Shown one piece after another: positions 54,901 to 64,000 of a stretch of 64,000 nucleotides of DNA (within the stretch, counting starts at the first letter, position 1; every line of letters starts with the position of its first letter). The position numbers and the translations under genes were made by a program. The stretch is from Scatophagus argus (Eukaryota; Chordata; Actinopteri; Scatophagidae): NCBI RefSeq assembly GCF_020382885.2, contig NC_058503.1, forward strand, positions 24,339,659 to 24,403,658, given 5' to 3'. The notes beneath the pieces are model-generated. The model made no database searches and was not told the origin of the DNA. It was given only the letters and a program-made list of their open reading frames with translations.

Positions 54901-57900
54901 CTCCTCTCCTCACCTCTTCCACCCTGGGAACCTTCAGCTTACAAGAACAGGAGCACCACAAGGAGGAGACTAGCGGGGAAGAGCATGAGCGAAGGGAGGA
55001 GAAGGACTGTGAGCTTTCAGAGTTGAAGATTCTTCATGAGTCAACAGTTTTACAACTGAATGAACGGTAAAGCTTCTTCTTTAATTTTTTTCGGTTTCAA
55101 GTTAGCAGCTGCCTGAGGAGCGCATGGAAGCAGGAGGTTCCTCCAGACTTTAAATCATCACTTGATGAATTTTCAACTGATTTTCAAGCAGTTTGGTTTG
55201 TGGCTAATGCCAGGCATGTTTTATGACACACCCGGTTGAATCAGACGTGTTTTCACGACAAAATACTTGTTACGCAGAGGACAAAAATACAGCACATCAG
55301 GAAAGTATTCACACCGCTTCGCTTTTTCCACATTTTGTTATGTTACAGTCTCATTCCAAAATGGATTAAATTAAATTTCTCCCTCAAAATTCTACACAAA
55401 ATACCTCGTAATGACAAAGTTAAACAGGTTTGCTTGAATTTTTTGCAAATCTATTAAAAATGAAAAAACAAAAATGTAACATGTACATAAGAGTGTCACA
55501 TGACACTCAAGGTTGAACTCAGGTGCTTCCTGTTTCCATTAATCATCCTTCAGAGGTTTCTACAACTTGGGCTGAGTCCACCTGTGGTAAATTCAGTTGA
55601 TTGGGCATGATTTTGAAAGGCACACACCTGTCTATATAAGCCCTCACAGTTGACAGTGCATGTCAGAGCACTGTAATTTCCCACCCTGGGATCAATAATG
55701 TATATCTATCTGTCTATTTAAACCAAGCCATGAAGTCAAAGGAATTGTCTGCAGACCTCTGAGACAGGGTTGTGTCGAGGTACAGATCTGGGGAAGGGTA
55801 CAGAAAGACCTCTGCTGCATTAAAGGTCCCAAAGAGCACAGTGGCTGTGCTCAGCCACTTTTATGTCATAATAAAAGACATAAAACTTAAAATATGAAGT
55901 AAATGTTTTTCAGTCTTTAGAGTGCTGTTTTACTATTTAATTTCTGCTCTGATTGTATCAGCAGTCACACAGTGTGACAAACTAATCTGACAGTTTCATA
56001 CAACTGAAAATAAATGACTGATTGTTTGAACCAGAGAGTTGAACCGCCCAATTTCAGTCTCTTCTAAATGTGTCCTGCAGTACTCACAGGTACATGCACA
56101 GGACCACAGCGAATGAATCAGGGTCCAGAATTAAGAGCTGCAGTGTCTCACTTTTTATTTCAGAATCAAGATACAAGATAGGTTTATTTGTCACACACAC
56201 AATCATACACGGTACAATGTGCAGTGAAATTCTTTATGTCCCTGCTACCAAAAATAGGTAAGTAAAAAAATTTAAATATTGTTAAAAAAAAAAAAAAAAA
56301 AAAGAAGTGCAATATTTACATGAATAGTATTTACATCTAGTGCATGTAGTGCAGGTGGGTGTCAGCTTTATTTGCCTATCAGCTGTATTTGCCAAGTACG
56401 TGTGGCCATACAAGGAATGTGACTCCAGATTTTTCTCTCGTTCTGATTATTGATCTTTTTTCTGTGCTTTACTTTCTGTTTGTGAACATGCTATCAGGAC
56501 CACTGCTTAGTTTTGTTGTACTGTTCAAGTTCTGTTTGCTACAAAAGACTGAACGATCAATGTCATATTCAGCATTTTCCCCGATGTTTAACTTGGTTTG
56601 TCCTCAGCAGAACAGTCAGATAACCTGATGTGAGTTTACAGTAAGGATGTCTTGGCATGATGTGATATTCAACAAGATGATAAAGAAAATCACGTAAAAT
56701 AACTTCACACTTCTGAAATCTTGCCATGTCCTGAGAACATCCAGAAGCAGTGTATAAGTCACATGTGGGTTGGGGGGGGTGGGTGCATGTGTGAGGGTCC
56801 TATGGGGGGTCGGGATGTGAGTGTGTCACTACAGGGGGGTTATTGCTTTTAAAGCTCTGGGGAAGAAGCTGTCCCTGAGTGTGTTTTTGCTGGCTTTAAT
56901 GTTCCAACAAACAAAGTGTGTTTTCCGGGTGGGTGGGATGTGTCGCAATGCAACACTGACTTAACGGCTGCATTCATCCACTGGCAAGTGCCAATAGCTG
57001 TTGAACCAATCACAGGTCTGGGCTGGTCCGCACCTGTCTGCATCATGTCATGCGTTTCTGTACATGTGAATCATGTGAATCACTGTTTCTCTTGGAAACT
57101 TTGTTTTATTTATTCTGTTCTCACTGAATTATTTGGATTTTGGTTTGTCTTTATCCTCTACCTGTCTGTCTGTGTCATTCAGGATTGCAGAGCTGTCCTA
57201 CTTGCGGCAGGCTGAGGACAGACACGTAGACGCAGAAAGAAGCCTGCAGTCCGTCAGTCTGGCTGTGCTCAAACTGGTGAGTTTGTTGTTGGATTTAGAG
57301 ACCAGCACTCATAGGCTGCAGCTCAGTGTGTGTTGTGTCTTCAGTCTAGAGTCCTGAGCAGCAGCAGCAGATCTCCATGTGTCTCTTCAGACAGCGTCCT
57401 GAGTTTGGACCTGTCCTCCTTGCTGTCTGTCCTGTCTCACACTGAGAGTGCCCTGCAGTGGAAACACGAGGAGCTGCAGGTCAGTCACAAATCGACAGGA
57501 AACCTTTCTGCTGCCAGTCACAGCTGCAGGTGGTGATATCTGTGTGTGTGTGTGTATATATCAGGTGGCAGAGTTATCTCTGCGGCGACTTGGCGAGGAG
57601 AAATCAGCTCTGCAACTCCAACTGAAACAGCTGGAGGATGACCACCAGCAGCTACACACACAAAAACAACATACACAGCTGGAGCTCACACACACACTGG
57701 ACACACTGAGCAGGTACACACACACACACTCACACTCTCGAATTCTTTTAGGCTGAGGTTCAGTAAATAGTTTCATTTTAACTGACCGTCATGAAACATG
57801 GATTGGGACCAACTGTGCTGTCCTTTTTAGTTTTGTTTCTCACCTTTTAGACAGGATGAACTCACTCACCTAAACTCTTCTACTCACATTACCTGTGGTG

Positions 57901-60900
57901 AACCTTTAGGTCCAGTTTTATGTTTATGACAGACACAGAAATAAATAACCTGAGACCTGCTGACCCAAAAAGCCTAGCTGCTGTTGTTGCTGTTGCATAG
58001 CACCAAATGTTTTCTGTCGCAATAACTCTAAATCAGAAATAAGATTGCAGAGCCCCCCCCCCCAACACACACACACACACACACAGGTATCAGTTTCATT
58101 GAGAATAGAAGTGGAACTTTGTGGTCCACAATGAAGCCTGTGAGAACAACTTCACACCACAGATCAATGAAGTCGTCTAGCCCTGCTTGACGCACATCAG
58201 AATAACTCAGTGCTTTCATACGCTGACTGCGAGACTGACATTCAGACTGGACTGCTAGAACTGGAACTCTCTCACCTCCAGCTGACTCAGAACCAGCAGC
58301 TCAGCTTCTTACTGGTTTTAGCATACCACATCATGTCACCTCGGGCCCAGCTTCTCTGCACCGACTTCCTGTTTGACTTATAACTGATTTTAAGATTTTA
58401 TTGATCAGGTTTAGAGCTCATCTGGGTCCTGACCCATCAGGATCCTTGGGCAGGGCCCCTTTGAAGGTGGTTGTGCTATCAGGTCCCCTCAGCTTTGGAC
58501 CGAGCTGAGGAGATCAGGCTCACAGGATCACCAGCTTCCTTTAAACTAGCTCTTATAAAACTGCTTCATGTGATGTTTTCTTATTTATTTTTACTCTTTT
58601 TGTTTTTGCTTTTATTTTAATTCTTTTATTCTTTTTATTGCTGTTTTTTGCTGTATTTATTTCCTCTGCTGTAGTGTCTTTTAATTTCTCTTCACTTTTT
58701 CTTTCATTTATTTGTTTTATCTTCTTTTCTTTTAACTCTGTTTTTTTCATCTGTTTCTCTTTGACTTTTGTCTGTCAAACTCAGTTTTAAAGATGCTAAA
58801 TAAAGTGTGTGTGTTTCAGGGAGCGTGAGCTGTCGTCCTGCCTGCGGCTGCAGGTGGAGGAGGTGCAGCAGAGGGAGGAGGAGATCCGCAGAGAGAACGA
58901 CAGACTGAGGAGGCAAAAAGACAGACAGGAGGAGAGAAACCGAGAGCTGGAGACACAGACACACAGACGGTATTTGAATGGCTCAGATATGCTTGATTGA
59001 TGAACGTCACAAATCTGTTGCTGTAATGTTTGTAAAACGTTTTTGTGTCTGACCTGACAGAAAACTGGCTGCTGTTGTTTAGTCCTCTGACCTTGCTGTT
59101 TAATGATTTAATCAAAATATTCAGAGAAATGATTGTGGCACTGATAGGTCTGTGATATCATTTTGAAGCTGGTGAAGATTTTTGGTTCATCCTCCCTGTG
59201 GGTTTTTATTGACATATTTCATACTTATATACCAGTATGCAGTGATGGTACAGAGGTGAGGTACTTGCACCAGTTAGAGATTAGTAACATTTAAATACTC
59301 TGATGGTTACAGTTTTATGTTGTTTCCAGTCAGTCCTTTTGAGGCTGATGAGGGTGTACTGATGAATTCCGGTTTCAGTCCTGATTTTACTGTTGAACTG
59401 AGTGACCTCCATGAAGCCATTTAATTTTTTCCTCATCGTGTCAAGATCAAAAGTTAATCATGTTGTTATTTTGTGATGAGGTGTTTTTATCAGGAGATGA
59501 TGCTGCAGTTGTAGTGATACTATAGATGTTTTTCTTTTTTCTTTCTTTATTTGTTCTTCTGCTTTCTTTTCACTGAAACTTTAACTTGCACATCTTCCCA
59601 TCTGCTCTAATCTGGTTCTGTGTTGGAGTCATGTTCCTTCAACAGACCTTGAACTGGTTGTGTGTGTTTCAGAGTTGAATCTGAACTGTTGGAGAACCTC
59701 CAGCTGACTGAGAGAGAAGCTCTGGGCCGCAGGGAGATCCACAGTCTGAAGGTGATCCTCACTACAGACATGCATTGTAGGTCCAGATCAGGATCAGAGC
59801 AAGGACAACAATACAAAGATTTAATCACTGCAGATGGTTATTGCACATCAAAGCTGTTTACCCTTCAGCGACAGAAAGATTCCTTCTTTCCACATTTTCC
59901 TTTTGAAATAGATTTGTCTAAATTTCTTACTTCCCTCTCTGTCCTCCTGTCTTCCTGTAGGGAGCATTGGAGAGACAACAGCTGGACAGACAGAGAGCAG
60001 AAGAAGAGGCTGCTGATGCCAGAGATGCCCTTCAGAAGGCAGGTCAACACAGATTGTCCTCCAGCTGCCATCCAAGCTGCTCATTAATGTGAACCCTCCT
60101 ACAGTTTACAGCATCTTGTTTGTAAAAATCTTGATCTGTAAAGTATCTGTAAAAACTAGAGTAAAGTACTGGTACCTCAGAATGGTCTTTAAGTAGAGAT
60201 GTATAGCAAAATAATGTAGTTCTAGTCCAACACTGTCTTCCTCCTGTGAATCTGGAAAATCCTGGTATTTATTTGTTTGCATGTCATGACTCTCTCCTTC
60301 AGTCCAGGGAGTGTGTGTTGCATCTCATGTCCTCTGAGTGTGTGTTAAAGCGGGATGTGGAGGAGGGGCATGATGCTCTGGACAAGATGGCCGCCCTGAA
60401 TTTGGCTCTGTCCTCTGACAAAAGAGATCTGAACAAACAGCTGCTGCAGGTACCACTGCTGGCTTTACTGCTCTGTCTCCTCATCTCAGGCTCAGGGATG
60501 ATGCCTGGCTCAAAGGCTCCTGAGCAGAACTTTGTCTTGTTACTGTATGTGTTTGTGTATTCACAGCTGGAGACTGAGCTGTCAGACAGTCAATCACAGT
60601 TGCAGGCTTTGAGGTCGGAAGTCAGCTCTCTGCAGAGAGAGGTCAAAACCCTCAACCTGGACTGCAGCCAGCTCAGGTGAGTTTGGTTTCCACAATATTC
60701 CTTTAATACTAAACCCTTTAGTACCGCCGCTCCTTCCTGCCCCCTGCTGTCAGACTCCACAACAAGCACAGCTGATAGACTGGACTTTAAGCTGTTGAAT
60801 GTGTTAACTGGACAATAAATCATGTGCAATAATGGGACAAATGGTCACGACAGACCTGTGCAATAATACATGTGTAGTAATAATTGTGCAATAATCCTTA

Positions 60901-63900
60901 CTCATGTAACACTACTACAAGGATCAGTACCTACATACTGTGCAATAATTAATCCATCCACTAATCATAACTTGAGGGACTCTAGTGTGAACAGTCTTTT
61001 TCTTTTCTGTACTGTGTTGTACAGCTGCAGGTACATGTTTCCTGTGTATTTATTCGTTTTGAATGCTCATCCTTCCCTTATCGTTGCATGCTTTGCACCC
61101 TCCATATCCTGTTTGTTGCTTGTAACACTATAATTTCCCAGTTATGAGACTAATAAAGGAGTATTTTATCTTATCTTAATCCTGAATTTAAACCCTTTTG
61201 ACTAAATGATTAAGTCTATGCTTAAAACAGGATTAGACCTTATTGTGTCAACTGGGTTAGTTTTAGTTTTATTGGAGTCCTTCTGTGAGGTCAGTCAGTC
61301 TAAATCGGAACAGCTGGGTTAAACACAAGCACATAATGTTGGTCGAATGGAGGCCCAGAATGGGACAGAACCCTGTTATTGTTACTGGTGTGAATGTTCA
61401 GATAAAAACAACATCGGTGGTAACAAGAATTAATTAAAAAACCTGAATGGGTATAAAAACATTCAGATTGTGTCAAACCATCCAGCTACTGATTGTAAAA
61501 ATCCAACTGCTACTGAAAAGAAGGATTCATTTAAAGTAGAGATAATAGATCTGATCTGATTTGATCTGCCCCCCCCTTGCTGTTGTCTCACTTTCAGAAT
61601 CAGAATCAGAATTCCTTTATTTATCCCTGGAGGGAAATTCTTGAAATTTTTTACTTTAATCTAGAACAAATTCAATCAGTGACTGGTTTACATCTGTGTC
61701 ACTTTGAGTTAAGGCAGTTCAAACAGGCACTCTAGTCTGGGGCTACATTTAAATGTTTAAGTGCAGTCTTAATCCAGAATAAACAGGATTTGATCTCGAT
61801 GGTTGCACCATCATGTTTTCTGTCCTGTCGTTCAGAGTGCAGCGAGAGGCGGAGGCTGATATCAACTGTCAGCTCAGAGATAGAGAGAGAGAGATGGAGA
61901 GAGTCATGGAGGAGAAGGAGAGATTATTGGTCTTGTTGATGGAGCAGAGAGAGAGGGATGGAGGCCAGCTGGAAGAGGTAAGAAAGAGGTGACATTCCTG
62001 AGGTCGTGCTCCACCGTTATGATGCGTCGTGTGATCTGTGTGTGTCCTCAGCTTACCTCCCAGCAGGCCTTATTGTCAGGGGAGCTGAAGGAGGCGCAGG
62101 AGCAACTGCGGCATATGGCGGAGGAGGTGAGGAAGAGAGACAGACAGCAGGAGGAGCAGCAGAGGGAGAACATGAGGCTGCAGGATGAGACGGCCAGACT
62201 GCAGAGGCACAGGGAGCAGCTGGAGGAGGAGCTGCGGGAGCTCAGGTACCGAAATCTCCAGAGGACGGAGAGCCACTGCCAACGATTGATGTAAAGTCTC
62301 AGTTCAACGTTTGTGCTTCTGAATGTGAGGATTAAGTGACCCTGCCCTCTGTCCTCCCTGCGCTTTCTCTCCCCCCGTCCTGCAGATCTCTGTCGGTGTC
62401 TCTCCACCAGCAGCTCAGCCAGCAGCAGCAGCAGCTTTCACAGGTGGAGGTGGACAGTTGTCAGCTGCACACACACATTCACACTCTGCAGCAGGCCAAA
62501 CAAACCTTACAGGGTGAGTGTCAGACAATCAGCACATCATCACTATGGGAAATGTTCTCACATTGTATGTGAATTTTAGTGACTTTAGCATATTTGCAAC
62601 AGAGGAGGGACAGAAAACGGCTGTCCACCCAGGGATGCATTGTTTTAAGGGGTAACCGTGGCCCAGAGGTTGGGGAAAGTGGCCTGTCGCTGGTTCAGCG
62701 GGAAAATAATTTGGATGGGAGGGAGTGAAGTGATTAATCAATGCACTCTCCCTCCATTAGTAATGGCTGAGGTGCCCTTGAACAAGGCACTTAACCCCCA
62801 ACTGCTCCCCGGGCGCCTGACATGGCAGCACACTGCTCCTGTGTGTTTCACTGCATGTTGCGTGTGTGTGTTCAAACAGTGATGGGTTAAATGCAGAGAA
62901 TAATTTCAGTGTGTGTAAAAATATACTGACAATAAAGTTTGAAGTTGGAACTGAAGTTGAAAAAAAAAGAATAAAATTGTTTCCTAATGCTGTCATTATA
63001 AAAAATTTGAAGCTTCCAATAAAACTACAAGCGCTGATTGTGGTCAATGATCATCCCCAGGTATTTATACTGTTGTACCATTTCAACAGTCTGATCGTTA
63101 ATTATTACAGAGTTTGTTGTAGTGGATCGCTAACTGTAAAATCAATGATCACCTCTTTAGGTTTGACCACATTAATGTCCTGGAAAGACGACTCACACCA
63201 CTCTACAAACTCTGCCAATGTCCCACATGTTGACTAGAGCATTCATTTGTGTACAACACAAATAAGAGAGGAGGGATCCAGTAGAGGAGTAGAGAACATC
63301 TGAAAAGAGGCAATTCATCTTCACATGCTGTGACCTATTTGTTAGAAAATCTGGGGATGATTTCCAGACATCTGAAGCGTGAGGCTGGATGCAGTTAAAA
63401 GCTGAAGAAAAGACTATGAAGATTAAGTGCACAAAAGTGTCTGTGCCCTCTAAATGAGCCAAAATCATATTTAGTAGAATGGCTACTAAGGTTTGTTATA
63501 AACTTCAGGGATGAAGCTCACTGACAACCAAAAGGACTTCTAAACTCCTAAAGTGCCATCATGTACAGTAAACTGTTAGGATCTGTAGAAACAGTCCCAA
63601 CTCAGCAGATGAAAACTCAGCATACTGAAAGAATTGTTGGCTTGAGGTGGAGGAGGGCAGCAGCCCCTTCAGACAGGCCAATTTTGACCCCAACCTTTAC
63701 ACAAACCTGTCCAAACATGTCAAAATGTTTGAATGACTACTACCACATTTCGCTTTTGTTTGTAGTACTAGTACTAGTGATAGAAATGGTAGCAGTAGTA
63801 TTCACAGCTGCAGCAAATTTAGTATTTATGTTTATTTTTCTGTTTTCTGTCTGAAGGGGAGATCATTTGTCTGAGAGGAGAACTGGAGGGAACACTGACT

Positions 63901-64000
63901 GGGAGAGACGACGAGAGGCAAAGGAGAAAGAAGAGCGAGGAGGAGACTGTGGCACTGAAGGAGGAGAGAGAGAGACTGATGGAGGAGGTGGAGGAGCTGA
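51990..64000 (+). CDS. rootletin-like (CROCC family) coiled-coil protein, 5' part; continues past window
   Basis: Structural protein of the ciliary rootlet / centriole linker. Exons read: 51990-52130, 52916-53053, 53592-53669, 53928-53998, 54079-54244, 54359-54465, 54683-55066, 57183-57276, 57345-57479, 57565-57713, 58820-58969, 59673-59751, 59961-60038, 60303-60449, 60567-60676, 61836-61977, 62052-62245, 62386-62513 and 63857-64000, about 878 codons. The family is recognised from IRDEHSDTLESALIRLEEE, LANTNxVLQEQL-like SLADTNVVLQEQLSQSEQAN, VWRSVVALRRQCNTVKS and LNLALSSDKRDLNKQLLQ, all typical of the rootletin N-terminal half; the rest is heptad coiled coil rich in Glu, Gln, Arg and Leu. A Ser/Pro-rich insert lies in the 384-nt exon. 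The ATG at 51990 is the first in-frame Met, but the frame is open upstream (SLKEGRPGN), so earlier exons are possible. The junction after 60038 needs a GC donor. Whether it is crocc, crocc2 or another paralog is not resolved. Its introns hold LINE, SINE and Tc1 fragments listed separately. Confidence 0.85.
52259..52300 (-). repeat. LINE tail (TTTATTGATCC type)
   Basis: ATAAGATAAGAACTTTATTG and ATCCCACAGGAAATTGTTG is the reverse complement of the GGGATCAATAAAG...ATCTTAT tail. Only the end is recognisable. The remaining intron (52301-52915) is T-rich with nothing else seen. Confidence 0.5.
55285..55860 (+). mobile_element. Tc1/mariner 5' half remnant
   Basis: CATCAGGAAAGTATTCACAC and TTTTTCCACATTTTGTTATG resemble the long terminal repeat of a fish Tc1 family. 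The start of the transposase follows from 55731: MKSKELSADL, a stop, then DRVVSRYRSGEGYRKTSAAL and KVPKSTVA. That is the N-terminal helix-turn-helix. The sequence then breaks off at about 55856, so catalytic domain and right terminal repeat are absent. Confidence 0.8.
55677..55722 (+). mobile_element. very short LINE tail nested in the Tc1 remnant
   Basis: AATTTCCCACCCTGGGATCA followed by ATAATGTATATCTATCTGTC interrupts the Tc1 sequence between GTCAGAGCA and AAACCAAGCCATGAAG. It has the GGGATCAATAA..ATCT end found elsewhere in the window, so it looks like a heavily 5'-truncated LINE insertion. Confidence 0.5.
56165..56362 (-). mobile_element. 3' end of the same LINE family as the intron 9 element of tspear
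   Basis: AATCAAGATACAAGATAGGT and then TTATTTGTCACACACACAAT is the reverse complement of 36880-36943, and similarity continues through AGTGAAATTCTTTATGTCCC, a poly-A run (56282-56303) and TGAATAGTATTTACATCTAG to about GTGCAGGTGGG. The copy is severely 5'-truncated and opposite in orientation. Confidence 0.8.
56385..57050 (-). mobile_element. LINE 3'-end fragment, different family
   Basis: TATTTGCCAAGTACGTGTGG and CCATACAAGGAATGTGACTC at the left resembles a reversed fish LINE tail. At 56849-56900 the minus strand reads TLRDSFFPRALKA, a typical C-terminal motif of fish non-LTR elements, followed by GGGTGGGATG-type 3' UTR sequence. The rest is decayed; it lies in an intron of the rootletin-like gene. 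Confidence 0.55.
58050..58086. repeat. C-run and (AC)n microsatellite
   Basis: Ten C residues followed by AACACACACACACACACACA. It lies in a rootletin-like intron. Confidence 0.9.
58250..58610 (+). mobile_element. LINE C-terminal fragment
   Basis: On the plus strand, broken frames give HIMSPRAQLLCTDFLFDL and AEEIRLTGSPASFKLALIK, matching the end of the RT polypeptide of fish LINEs (WNSLPxxIR..ASFKSALKT pattern). T-rich sequence follows to 58795. Frameshifted and 5'-truncated. Confidence 0.55.
60710..61172 (+). mobile_element. LINE 3' end with (TTATC)n-like tail
   Basis: YRRSFLPPAVRLHNKHS at 60722-60772 is the C-terminal signature of a fish LINE, followed by a stop and a 3' UTR with repeated GTGCAATAAT. 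It ends AATTTCCCAGTTATGAGACT, AATAAAGGAG and TTTTATCTTATCTT. It begins soon after the exon ending at 60676. Confidence 0.65.
61590..61655 (-). repeat. (AGAATC)n plus LINE tail
   Basis: AGAATCAGAATCAGAATTCC followed by TTTATTTATCCCTGGAGGGA and AATTC: reversed tail of the TTTATTGATCCC class next to an AGAATC microsatellite. Confidence 0.45.
62645..62960 (+). mobile_element. tRNA-derived SINE, family A copy 2
   Basis: The A box TGGCCCAGAGG (62659-62669) is intact but the B box region (GGTTCAGCG, 62692-62700) has decayed or lost bases. The body shares CTTGAACAAGGCACTTAA, CACTGCTCCTGTGTGTTTCA and GTGATGGGTTAAATGCAGAG with the copy at 48463-48775. It ends in ACAATAAAGTTTGAAGTTGG. Confidence 0.75.
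62985..63245 (-). mobile_element. LINE reverse transcriptase remnant
   Basis: The minus strand reads EFVEWCESSF-like sequence, EVIIDF, then EMVQQYKYLGMIIDHNQ around 63070-63030, matching the RT region of fish LINEs (VEQYKYLGxxID). Frames change within the piece. Its end abuts the SINE on the left. The rest of the intron to 63856 has nothing I recognise. Confidence 0.6.

Noticed and set aside
54662..54961. Minus-strand frame rich in Glu, Gly and Arg
   Set aside because: It is the reverse complement of the Ser/Pro-rich, CT-rich coding exon of the rootletin-like gene.
62048..62407. 119-residue minus-strand Ser/Leu/Arg-rich frame
   Set aside because: Antisense of a heptad coiled-coil exon; composition explains the open frame.

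Overview
The window reads as nuclear DNA of a ray-finned fish, probably a teleost. Four vertebrate genes, all on the + strand and all split by GT-AG introns, lie among fish-type non-LTR retrotransposon pieces, tRNA-derived SINEs, Tc1/mariner remnants and many short simple repeats. There are no bacterial operons, no CRISPR arrays and no recognisable viral genes. The species cannot be named from the sequence.

Layout. (1) 338-6147: the last nine coding exons of myosin light chain kinase (mylk): kinase domain, calmodulin-binding segment and the C-terminal telokin-type Ig module with a poly-Glu tail, then a long 3' UTR to about 9.6 kb. (2) 10694-17807: complete ube2g2, the ER-associated-degradation E2 enzyme, six exons and 165 residues, behind a GC-rich promoter with NRF1-like and CCAAT motifs. 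(3) 18.3-26.9 kb: intergenic, holding a dead Tc1 element, a young tRNA-derived SINE with a perfect target duplication and simple repeats. (4) 26940-46826: complete tspear, 15 coding exons and 667 residues: signal peptide, laminin-G/thrombospondin-N-like region and seven EAR repeats. Its introns carry three LINE insertions, one internally deleted and one inverted. (5) 51990 to the window end: the first 19 recognisable coding exons of a rootletin-like (CROCC family) coiled-coil gene, which continues past 64000. Its introns are full of LINE tails, a Tc1 fragment and SINEs.

The four genes have unrelated jobs (smooth-muscle contraction, protein quality control, secreted or cell-surface epithelial protein, ciliary rootlet) and nothing suggests co-regulation. 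From general knowledge, ube2g2 and tspear are also near neighbours in human 21q22.3, so that pair looks like conserved synteny, whereas mylk and the rootletin-like gene sit elsewhere in human.

I found no convincing new biological system. The observations most worth checking are: a Val in place of the conserved F-strand Cys in the telokin Ig domain; a junction in the rootletin-like gene that stays in frame only with a GC-AG intron; a Ser/Pro-rich insert in that protein; an inverted (twin-priming-like) LINE and an internally deleted LINE in tspear; and several repeat families shared between distant parts of the window. Exon edges were read by eye from reading frame and splice dinucleotides; the exon lengths of each gene add up to an open frame.
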